From Baaleninema simplex PCC 7105 (lineage in GTDB: Bacteria > Cyanobacteriota > Cyanobacteriia > Cyanobacteriales > Geitlerinemataceae), in the NCBI RefSeq assembly GCF_000332355.1, contig NZ_KB235958.1:1388790-1452789 (forward strand): 64,000 nucleotides of DNA. Direction: 5' to 3'. Positions 10,917-17,718 of this stretch are shown here, one piece after another. Position numbers and translations under genes: made by a program. The number at the start of each line of letters is the position of its first letter. Positions within the stretch are counted from its first letter, which is position 1. A model generated the notes under the pieces. That model was not told where the DNA came from and searched no databases. It was given only the letters and a program-made list of their open reading frames with translations.

Positions 10917-11333
10917 GTTTCAGAGATCGAGCACATTCTTGATGTGTGCCGCCATGTCTGGAACTTTGCGCTGCGGGAACGCAAAGACTGGCTAAAGTCT
11001 CGCAAGTCTCCCGTAAATGCGTGTTCTATCGTGCAGGAATATATTCTGCTTGCGGACGAACCATTCCCCAGTTACCATGTCCAAGCCAAACGGTTGACGG
11101 CAGCTAAGGCTGAATACCCGGCATTAAAGACCGTCAACGCTCAGGTTTTGCAGCAGGTTTTGAGGAAGCTAGATGGTGCTTGGGAATCGTGGCGATTAAA
11201 GCGTTCGGGATTGCCTCGGTTCAAGAAGCCGAATCGAATGCGGTCGTTCGTTTTTCCCCAGATGCTCAACGCTTCGGCTCCGCTCAGCGTTGAGTCCGAG
11301 CGGAGTCGAGGACTCAAAAACTGCATCCCCTAG
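10917..11333 (+). pseudogene. tnpB: tnpB relic, 5' part (truncated)
   Basis: The sequence is homologous to the tnpB copy at 52185. It starts at the equivalent of its residue 17 (VSEIEHILDVC) and lacks the start codon and the left end of the element. It reads NVWNFALRERKDW-type TnpB sequence, then an in-frame palindromic insertion (11265-11318). It stops at the CTAG target where the IS701-family element inserted. About 490 bp corresponding to 52645-53130 of the other copy are absent on both sides of the insertion, so an internal deletion preceded or accompanied it. It is not functional. Confidence 0.85.
11265..11318 (+). repeat. In-frame palindromic element, copy 1
   Basis: An element of about 54 bp with nested inverted repeats: CTCAACGC (11265-11272) pairs with GCGTTGAG (11287-11294), and GAGTCC (11292-11297) with GGACTC (11310-11315). 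It is inserted within the tnpB frame and adds a peptide beginning LNASAP and ending SRGLK. It is identical in sequence to the element in the tnpB copy at 52581. CTCAA occurs at both ends, consistent with a target duplication. Confidence 0.8.
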
Positions 11334-12693
11334 CGGTACTTAAACAAATTTCAAGCCCAAACCAAGCCAAAACGCGCTTTGTGAGCGGCAAACAGGTCTC
11401 GATTCTCGTTCAGCCATGCCACAAAACGAAAAGACATGGCTGTCCGAAAAGCCTCTAAAGCATCTACAAAAGTTTCCAAAGGTTGGTTCGCCCACTTCCT
11501 TCGTAAACCGCCCGTCAACTTATGCCAAAGGATAAAAGTGTAGGCACAAAATACCAAAATTAAATGCCGCTGTAAACTCTTCAAACCTCTCGCCTGGCAT
11601 TCCCTCCAACCCAACCATCCTTTGGCTTCCCGATAGAAGACTTCTACCCAGTTTCGCCCTGAGTAAGTGTTCACGACCCATTCGGCAGTCACTTTTTCGG
11701 AGTCTTCATTCGTGATGAAATAATCAATTTCTGTCGCGTCCGCATAAGAACTTGCATTCATGACGATAGCAAAGGTTCTTTCTCCTTGTAGACGTGACAG
11801 CTCTGCCGTACCCGTCGCCACCCACAGGGTTTTGGGCTTGTTTGAATTTAGAGAAACTGACGTAAAGTCCTCTTCTGGTAAGCTTTTGGCATATTCATCA
11901 AGGCGAATCTTTTGCCAATTTTCTCCCGATTGATTCAGCCAGATTTTCCGATTTTTGGCGACGGCTCCTAGATACTTCAGTCGGCGAGATTCGAGTCCCT
12001 TTAAAAAATTTGTGTTGTTACCATAGCCGGCATCCATGAGGACGATTCCCGGTCGATACCCTCTCTTTAAACTCCGGTCAATTAATTCTAAGGCGATTTC
12101 GGGTTTCTTTTTGAAAGAGGGATCTTTCTTGCCTGAGGGTAAGGAACTGGCTGGCTGATAGATTTCTACATCCAGAGGCAAATTTTTTTTGCCATCATAG
12201 AGATGGGTCGTTACCGCCACGATTCCGTTGTCGAGCTTGCCGATTTCTCCGATGTACTGTCTTCCCACACCTGCGGTGAAGTTGCCGCTTTTTCGATGTC
12301 CTGTATCATCGAGCAGCAAGGCAAATCCCCGACCCACTCGGGTTTGATGGCAGGAGTCCACCACCTTTAAACGACGTTCGTTAATACGCTTCTCCTCCCA
12401 AGGGGATTCCGTTATAAAATGATGTAAGCGGTTGTAAACCACTCCCACCGAGTCGTTTGCCATCTGAGTTATGTTTTTTCGCTGGCTTTCCCCGAGTAAT
12501 CCTCCCAAATAGTGTCTAAACCCCTTTTTTTGTGCTTGGGTTTTGAAGTCGGGGTCGAAACGCTTGCACCACTTCTCAAAGCAGGGTGGCATAGCGGCTG
12601 GGGTGGTCTCTCTCATGGGGACACTCTCCACCTTAAATCCTTGTCAGTCAAGGGTTTTGCTTTTATTTTACCTTTTTTACCGTTTAAGTCCCG
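11334..12693 (-). mobile_element. IS701-family insertion sequence (1360 bp)
   Basis: It is bounded by terminal inverted repeats CGGTACTTAAAC (11334-11345) and GTTTAAGTCCCG (12682-12693), 11 of 12 matching, and flanked on both sides by CTAG (11330-11333 and 12694-12697). A 4-bp CTAG-type (YTAR) duplication is the signature of the IS701 family. It carries one transposase gene on the minus strand. It sits inside a decayed tnpB copy and appears complete. Confidence 0.9.
11351..12616 (-). CDS. IS701-family DDE transposase
   Basis: 421 residues from ATG 12616; a GTG start at 12631 would add five. A GGAGAG ribosome site lies 5-6 bases before the ATG. DDE-type catalytic regions are visible: LLLDDTGHRKSG (first Asp), IVLMDAGYG (second Asp), and FYREAKGWLGWRECQ (Glu). 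The C-terminus is basic and aromatic (LILVFCAYTFILWH). Family length is normal and no frameshift is seen, so the enzyme is probably active. It cuts and pastes the 1360-bp element at YTAR targets. Confidence 0.93.
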   Translation of the reverse strand: MRETTPAAMPPCFEKWCKRFDPDFKTQAQKKGFRHYLGGLLGESQRKNITQMANDSVGVVYNRLHHFITESPWEEKRINERRLKVVDSCHQTRVGRGFALLLDDTGHRKSGNFTAGVGRQYIGEIGKLDNGIVAVTTHLYDGKKNLPLDVEIYQPASSLPSGKKDPSFKKKPEIALELIDRSLKRGYRPGIVLMDAGYGNNTNFLKGLESRRLKYLGAVAKNRKIWLNQSGENWQKIRLDEYAKSLPEEDFTSVSLNSNKPKTLWVATGTAELSRLQGERTFAIVMNASSYADATEIDYFITNEDSEKVTAEWVVNTYSGRNWVEVFYREAKGWLGWRECQARGLKSLQRHLILVFCAYTFILWHKLTGGLRRKWANQPLETFVDALEAFRTAMSFRFVAWLNENRDLFAAHKARFGLVWA

Positions 12694-13048
12694 CTAGATG
12701 CTGGATTGGGTCAGTTCGTGAATCAGGTTCTCCCCTGGGTATGCTGGAAACGAGATGTGTATTACGAGAAAGTCGATGCCCGTGGCACGTCCCAGGAATG
12801 CCCAGATTGTGGCACCCAAGTTCACAAAGATCTCAGCGTGCGAGTCCATCAATCAATGCCCGGAATGTGGGTCAACTAAACCTAGGGATGTTGCCGCAGC
12901 ACAAGTCATTTGTACCCGTGGGCAACGGGGAATTGAAAATGCCTGTGGAGTCAAAGCGGCGGGGGCTGAGGTCACTCAGTCTAGCTGGCGGGCTGTGAAG
13001 CAGGAAATCTTTGGGGCGACCCAAGGAATCTCCCAGCATACCCATTAG
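12694..13048 (+). pseudogene. tnpB: tnpB relic, 3' part (frameshifted)
   Basis: The tnpB sequence resumes at the CTAG repeat with LDAGLGQFVNQVLPWVCWKRDV, the region just before the zinc finger, and then CPDC. A frameshift near 12848 (after RVHQ) moves the second zinc knuckle (CPECGSTKPRD) into another frame, which runs to the stop at 13048. The sequence to about 13073 (TTGCTGGGAGAGGATATCAAC) matches the right end of the copy at 53500 and marks the end of the IS200/IS605-type element. Confidence 0.85.
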
Positions 13049-13168
13049 GGTTGCTGGGAGAGGATATCAACTTTTTAATTTAATCCGTCCTCTCCATCGA
13101 TGCGAAGCGCCAACGTTAAAAAAGATGCGAAAATCCCTTGCTCTTCGCAAAAATCGCGCGAAACTTCC

Positions 13169-14227
13169 TTAAAAATCCACTTTTACTAACGCGTCTGACT
13201 TTTGCAGGGCGGCGATCGAACCGTTTCCGGTACAAAACAAGACGGTGGCGAGTTCGCTTTGTAGGAGTTCGGCCAGTTCGTAAAGGGTTTCGGTCGAATC
13301 CGAGGCCGCTTTGAGAAACGGCGTCGCCATTCCGGCCAGATCGGCTCCCAAGGCGAGGGATTTGGCCGCGTCGAGACCGTTACGCACCCCCCCCGAGGCG
13401 ATGAGGGGAATTTCAGAATCGAGCGATCGCACCCCCACGATACACTCGGCCGTGGGAATGCCCCAATCGGCGAAAAGCGTTCCCAAACGACGTTGTTTTA
13501 GGTCTTTAGCTCGCTTCGCTTCGACTTTCGCCCAAGAAGTCCCTCCAGCTCCCGCTACATCGATCGCACTAACCCCTGCCTCGATGAGCTTTTTCGCCAT
13601 CGCCGCAGAAATGCCGTTTCCCACTTCCTTGGCAACGACCGGGACAGAAAGCTTATTGCATAAAACGGCAATTTTGTCAAGTAGTCCATGAAAATTCGTA
13701 TCGCCGTGAGTTTGAACGCACTCTTGAAGGGGATTGAGATGAAGGATGAGGGCGTCGGCTTCGATGGATTCGATCGCCCGCCGACATTCTTCGAGTCCGT
13801 AGTCGTAGTTGAGCTGTACCGCCCCGATATTGGCCAGCAGCAGGATGTCCGGTGCGATCGCTCGCACCGCAAACGTATCGGTCACCTCTGGATTTTCCAC
13901 CGCCACCCGCTGAGAACCGACTCCCATCGCGAGGCGATAGTGTTGGGCGACTTCAGCGAGGCGGTAGTTAATGGTTTTGGCCGTTTCCGTTCCCCCCGTC
14001 ATCGAGGAAATCAGTAACGGCGCACCGAGGGATTTTCCAAGAAAAGCGGTACTGAGATCGATGTCGTCGAAATTCAGTTCTGGGAGACAGCAGTGAGTGA
14101 AACGATAGCGTTCCAAACCGTTAGTGGTTTCGCGAAAGCAAACGTCTTCCTCTAAGCAAATCCGCAAGTGATCGGCTTTTCGGGCTTGGGTTTGCGAGGT
14201 GAAAGCAGTCGAGGCGTTAGCAACCAT
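13169..14227 (-). CDS. fni: Type 2 isopentenyl-diphosphate delta-isomerase
   Basis: 352 residues, typical family length. FMN/NADPH-dependent TIM barrel with an N-terminal [14 protein letters not shown] segment, SSMTGG near residue 75, [31 protein letters not shown] and the phosphate-binding [20 protein letters not shown]. It interconverts IPP and DMAPP in the cytoplasm, supplying carotenoid, phytol and quinone side chains from the MEP pathway. It is divergent from chlM, with 90 bases between the starts, which may share a control region. ATG 14227 aligns with family N-termini. Confidence 0.95.
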   Translation of the reverse strand: MVANASTAFTSQTQARKADHLRICLEEDVCFRETTNGLERYRFTHCCLPELNFDDIDLSTAFLGKSLGAPLLISSMTGGTETAKTINYRLAEVAQHYRLAMGVGSQRVAVENPEVTDTFAVRAIAPDILLLANIGAVQLNYDYGLEECRRAIESIEADALILHLNPLQECVQTHGDTNFHGLLDKIAVLCNKLSVPVVAKEVGNGISAAMAKKLIEAGVSAIDVAGAGGTSWAKVEAKRAKDLKQRRLGTLFADWGIPTAECIVGVRSLDSEIPLIASGGVRNGLDAAKSLALGADLAGMATPFLKAASDSTETLYELAELLQSELATVLFCTGNGSIAALQKSDALVKVDF

Positions 14228-14317
14228 TTCCCAGGGCGATCGACGACAAAAGACTTGAGAATTAGGATACCGTATTAATTTGGAACTTCAGAAACGACTT
14301 TCAGACGCGGGTAGCTC

Positions 14318-15004
14318 ATGAACACCATCGACGACAAAACGATTGTTAAAGAATATTTCAACTCTACGGGATTCGATCGCTGGCGGCGAATTTATGGTAA
14401 TGGCGAGGTGAACAACGTTCAACTCGATATTCGTCAAGGCCACCAGCAAACCATCGACAAGGTGTTAAGCTGGCTCGACGACGATGGAAACCTCTCAACG
14501 CTAACGGTTTGCGATGCGGGGTGTGGTGTGGGAAGTTTGAGCGTTCCCCTCGCCAAATCGGGGGCGACGGTGTACGGAAGCGACCTGTCCGAGAAAATGG
14601 TCGAAGAAGCCAAAGATCGGGCGGCCGCCGAACTCGAAGATACGAGTCGCTTGACCCTCGAAGCCCGCGATCTCGAAAGCCTGACGGGAAGCTATCACAC
14701 CGTCATTTGTTTGGACGTTTTGATTCACTACCCAGACGACAAAATGGACGAGATGATCTCGCATCTCTGCTCGCTGGCCGAGTCGCGGGTTATTTTGAGT
14801 TTCGCCCCCAAAACCTGCTTGTTGACGGTTCTCAAAAAAATCGGCGAACTGTTTCCAGGCCCGAGTAAGACGACGCGAGCGTACCAACATCGAGAAAAAG
14901 AGATCGTGGCGATTTTCGAGAAAAACGGCTTTACGATCGCCCGTACCGACATGACCAGCACCCGCTTTTACTACTCCCGCCTCGTGGAAGCCGTAAAGCA
15001 GTGA
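14318..15004 (+). CDS. bchM: Magnesium-protoporphyrin IX methyltransferase
   Basis: 228 residues. SAM-dependent Rossmann methyltransferase with motif I VCDAGCGVGSLSVPLA, acidic ribose-binding loop YGSDLSEKM, and LDVLIHYPDD. The N-terminal YFNSTGFDRWRRIYG and C-terminal FYYSRLVEA are ChlM/BchM hallmarks. It methylates the ring propionate of Mg-protoporphyrin IX to give the monomethyl ester, the step after Mg-chelatase in chlorophyll synthesis; GUN4, which stimulates the chelatase, has a homologue at 48889. It is monocistronic, with low-complexity GATGAGGGG repeats directly after the stop. Confidence 0.95.
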   Translation: MNTIDDKTIVKEYFNSTGFDRWRRIYGNGEVNNVQLDIRQGHQQTIDKVLSWLDDDGNLSTLTVCDAGCGVGSLSVPLAKSGATVYGSDLSEKMVEEAKDRAAAELEDTSRLTLEARDLESLTGSYHTVICLDVLIHYPDDKMDEMISHLCSLAESRVILSFAPKTCLLTVLKKIGELFPGPSKTTRAYQHREKEIVAIFEKNGFTIARTDMTSTRFYYSRLVEAVKQ

Positions 15005-15063
15005 TGAGGGGATGAGGGGATGATGAGGTGATAATTGACAATTTCTCCCCCTCTCCCTCTCAA

Positions 15064-15930
15064 CTAATCCCGTCGTCGGTGCATTTCCTCGGGCGGCGAA
15101 ATTTCCCAAGATTGCGTACCGGGGCGATCGTTGAGATTGACGGACGGAACAGACGTCGGTTCTTGGGTCGTCAAGGGAGCCGGAGATCGCTCTTCAGGTT
15201 CGTCGTTCGGTGAAAGGTGAGACATCCACAGCGAAACCCCCACAGTCGCCACGAGGGGCGTTCCGTAAGCCACGTAACGCAGCCAGTCGGGATGGGGACG
15301 TAAGGCTTTGGGTTTCGGCGGGGGTGGAAGTTTGACTTGGGGGGGACGGGACACCGGGACGGGTTTCGGCGGTGGAGGAGGAACGGGTTTCGAGTTCGAG
15401 GGCGGAATTCCCGTGGCGATGCGGTGTCCGTCTAAGCCGAGGGCGTTTCCCCACAGACGAATCGTTCCGTAGAGATAACTGGGACTTTGAGGGAAATGGT
15501 AGACGTGTCCCGATTCCAAGGCGTGGAGGTGGGGGAGGGGAATGTGAGTGAGGTGGTGGATTTGAGCGAGGGAAAAACCCTGTTTTTGGCGTTGGCTGCG
15601 ATAGTAGCGTCCGACGCGGTACAGGTAAATCGCTCGTGGCGGCGGTGAGGTTTTGGAAGGTTGCGATCGCGCGGAGTTGGGTTGCTGAGACACTCGTTTG
15701 AGGGCAAGAAGAATGGCTTCGCGACTGACAGCGTGTACCATCATCTGGGCGGCGTAGGCGGACTCGCCGAACATTTCCTTCAAGCTGTCGAGGGCTTGTT
15801 GGTACGCACGAGAGCGAAGCAGTTCGGCTTCGACGCGTTCGAGGAGATACTCGAAGGATTCGGGCGTTACAGGAGGATCTGGGGCGCGATCGTCCGGGTA
15901 TCTTGCGTCGGGTGGAGCGTTACCTGTCAT
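15064..15930 (-). CDS. RodZ-like helix-turn-helix membrane protein
   Basis: 288 residues. The N-terminal 75 residues are helical. A Cro/HTH_25-type domain (about 105-165; GRYYRSQRQKQGFSLAQIHHLTHIPLPHLHALE) is followed by a long proline-rich linker (about 175-215) and one membrane helix (YVAYGTPLVATVGVSLWM, about 225-243), then a short Ser/Pro tail. Architecture resembles RodZ/YfgA, which links MreB to the envelope, but the usual C-terminal DUF4115 domain is missing. It could be a cyanobacterial RodZ variant or an unrelated HTH membrane protein. ATG 15930. Confidence 0.7.
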   Translation of the reverse strand: MTGNAPPDARYPDDRAPDPPVTPESFEYLLERVEAELLRSRAYQQALDSLKEMFGESAYAAQMMVHAVSREAILLALKRVSQQPNSARSQPSKTSPPPRAIYLYRVGRYYRSQRQKQGFSLAQIHHLTHIPLPHLHALESGHVYHFPQSPSYLYGTIRLWGNALGLDGHRIATGIPPSNSKPVPPPPPKPVPVSRPPQVKLPPPPKPKALRPHPDWLRYVAYGTPLVATVGVSLWMSHLSPNDEPEERSPAPLTTQEPTSVPSVNLNDRPGTQSWEISPPEEMHRRRD

Positions 15931-16019
15931 GTCGCTGTTGGGGTCGATCGATCGGACTGTTCGATCGTTCGCGTTTTGCCGCCCGCCGTCCGGAGATTCG
16001 CCAATTTTCAGCTTAACCG

Positions 16020-16217
16020 CTAGGAGCCCCGCACTGTACCCGAAGGGTCAGTGTCGGGAGGAATAGCGGGGGCGTCGATGGGGTTCAATGCTCCATTGAC
16101 GCCCAGACTTCTAATGTATTGGCGCAAAACGTCGGTTTGATTGCGCTCCGTGAGTTCGCAATATAGGTCTAAATGCTGCTTTTCAACATCCGAGATTCTA
16201 AGGCTTATTTGTTTCAT
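16020..16217 (-). CDS. Ribbon-helix-helix (CopG-like) protein paired with TnpB
   Basis: 65 residues from ATG 16217. MKQISLRISDVEKQHLDLYCELTERNQTDVLRQYIRSL has the beta-strand plus two helices of ribbon-helix-helix DNA-binding proteins; the remaining Pro/Asp-rich tail is unstructured. Its start codon lies 37 bp from the tnpB start on the opposite strand, and the gap contains a TATATATGCTACAAT promoter-like stretch that both genes could share. RHH proteins are dimeric repressors, so a role in repressing tnpB or marking the element's promoter is a reasonable inference but is not shown. Confidence 0.75.
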   Translation of the reverse strand: MKQISLRISDVEKQHLDLYCELTERNQTDVLRQYIRSLGVNGALNPIDAPAIPPDTDPSGTVRGS

Positions 16218-16254
16218 GGGTAGCAATCACATTTATATATGCTACAATCATGGC

Positions 16255-17532
16255 ATGAAACTAGCCTACCAGTACAAGCTATTGCCGACCTACGAGCAAC
16301 GATGCCGCATGGATAAATGGCTCGATATGTTGCGCTGTCAGTACAACTACCTGCTGGCAGATCGCTTTGACTGGTGGGAGATGAATCGGTGTCCTGTTAA
16401 TGCCTGTCCTTTGGTGTGCAGTATCGCTGAACCCAGAGAACAGCCCGAATACTATGGGCAAAAACGCTCCCTGGTCTCACTTAAGCAGGAGCGGGAATGG
16501 TACGCCGATATTCAGGCTGATGTCTTGCAGGAAATGGTGAAGCGGGTAGACCTCGCATTGGCTCGGTTCATCAAAGGTGACAAGAACGGCAAACGTAGCG
16601 GTAAGCCTAGATTTAAGGGGAAGAATCGCTATCGTACCTTTGCTTATCAGCGAGTCAAACCCGACTGCATCCAGGGCAATAAAGTCACGCTGCCCAAGCT
16701 GGGTGAGGTCAAGTTTATTCAACATCGCCTTGTGCCAGATGGGTTCACGATTAAGCGAGCTCTGGTAACAAAGAAGGCCGATGGCTGGTATGTCACGTTA
16801 ACCCTTGAAGACAAGAGCGTTCCTGACTTGCCAGTTATCGAGATACAGCCCACCGAAACCAATAGCATTGGTGTCGATGCTGGGCTGGAATACTTTGTTG
16901 CCTGCTCCGATGGCACCACGAAGCAGCCACCCAAGTTTTATCGACAAGCCGAAGACAAGTTGGCTAAGCTCCAGTCCAAGCGAGATGCGAGGGCTAAGGG
17001 TTCAAAGCCACGCCGCCAGCTCAATGAGCGCATTGCCAAACTACATCAACGTATTGCAAGACAGCGCAAGCAGTGGCATTTTGAAACCGCTCAAGAGCTA
17101 ATCGACAAGGCGGAAGTCATCTTTGTCGAGGCTCTGAAAGTTTCCAATATGTTCCGACGCAATAAGCCAAAGCAGGGAGAAGACGGAGCGTTTCTCCCTA
17201 ACGGTCAATCGGCTAAGTCGGGGCTAAATAAAAGTTTTGCTGATGCCGGGATAGCTGGGTTCCTAAACGAAATCTTGCCTTATAAAGCCGCGAAAGCTAA
17301 TAAGCAAGTCGTGAAGGTTAACCCTGCTGGTACATCCCAGCATTGTGCAATTTGCCTGAACCGAGTTCCCAAGGAGTTGTCTGACCGCTGGCATGAATGC
17401 CCGCATTGCGGTGCGTCTATGCCACGGGACGTTAATTCTGGGTTACTCATCAAAAAAGTGGGGTTGGGCGTTCGCCTCACTATAAAACGCGAATCCCGTA
17501 ACGGGAGGAGAAGCCCGCGCCGTACCGCTTAG
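16255..17532 (+). CDS. tnpB: RNA-guided endonuclease TnpB, apparently intact
   Basis: 425 residues from ATG 16255 (MKLAYQYKLLP); an earlier in-frame ATG at 16141 would run through the divergent RHH gene and is rejected. The RuvC-like nuclease has all three acidic residues: Asp208 (GVDAGLEYF), Glu292 (VIFVEALK) and Asp392 (PRDVNSG). The zinc ribbon has Cys364/367 and Cys382/385. N-terminal HTH_OrfB-type region is present. TnpB proteins are omega-RNA-guided DNA nucleases that help retain IS200/IS605 elements. Its sequence differs clearly from the other two tnpB copies here, so it belongs to another subgroup. No frameshift is seen. Confidence 0.92.
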   Translation: MKLAYQYKLLPTYEQRCRMDKWLDMLRCQYNYLLADRFDWWEMNRCPVNACPLVCSIAEPREQPEYYGQKRSLVSLKQEREWYADIQADVLQEMVKRVDLALARFIKGDKNGKRSGKPRFKGKNRYRTFAYQRVKPDCIQGNKVTLPKLGEVKFIQHRLVPDGFTIKRALVTKKADGWYVTLTLEDKSVPDLPVIEIQPTETNSIGVDAGLEYFVACSDGTTKQPPKFYRQAEDKLAKLQSKRDARAKGSKPRRQLNERIAKLHQRIARQRKQWHFETAQELIDKAEVIFVEALKVSNMFRRNKPKQGEDGAFLPNGQSAKSGLNKSFADAGIAGFLNEILPYKAAKANKQVVKVNPAGTSQHCAICLNRVPKELSDRWHECPHCGASMPRDVNSGLLIKKVGLGVRLTIKRESRNGRRSPRRTA

Positions 17533-17556
17533 CGGTCGGCGTCGGGAGTACGTCAC
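17440..17556 (+). ncRNA. Putative omega RNA (right end of TnpB element)
   Basis: In TnpB systems the guide RNA overlaps the 3' end of tnpB and runs to the element's right end. Here the last 90 bases of tnpB and the next 24 bases form GC-rich hairpins (AATCCCGTAACGGGA at about 17492-17506 and CCGTACCGCTTAGCGG at about 17520-17535) followed by GTCGGGAGTACGTCAC. The 3' limit, where the guide would begin, is inferred only. Confidence 0.5.
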
Positions 17557-17564
17557 TAATTTCA

Positions 17565-17637
17565 CGCAATCTGGCGGTTAAGGTGGTGGAACACCACGGC
17601 GGCCGGATTTGGGTCGAAAGTCAGGTGGGAGAAGTTT
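17565..17637 (+). pseudogene. Histidine kinase C-terminal fragment
   Basis: About 23 codons read LAVKVVEHHGGRIWVESQVGEV followed by a stop. This is the G2-box/HGG C-terminal end of a histidine kinase ATPase domain, where GSTF-type sequence would normally follow. No kinase body is present upstream; the TnpB element ends directly before it. It is a remnant of a gene disrupted or deleted around the element. Confidence 0.7.
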
Positions 17638-17718
17638 GAAAAAATATTATAATTTCAACAAAAATGTCAGAAGTTAGACAAAAAACACGGTATCGAACTC
17701 GGAATTCTGGGTTTCGAG

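Larger units (their letters stand above)
16018..17560. mobile_element. IS200/IS605-type TnpB element with divergent RHH gene (bounds approximate)
   Basis: It contains tnpB, a divergently transcribed ribbon-helix-helix gene, and hairpins near both ends: GCACTG/CAGTGT around 16031-16052 and the GCCGTACCGCTTAGCGGTCGGC region around 17519-17540. No tnpA is present, so it would rely on a transposase in trans. A fragment of a histidine kinase gene lies immediately to the right, which suggests the element landed in or beside a kinase gene that has since been lost. Exact ends cannot be fixed without a reference copy. Confidence 0.6.
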
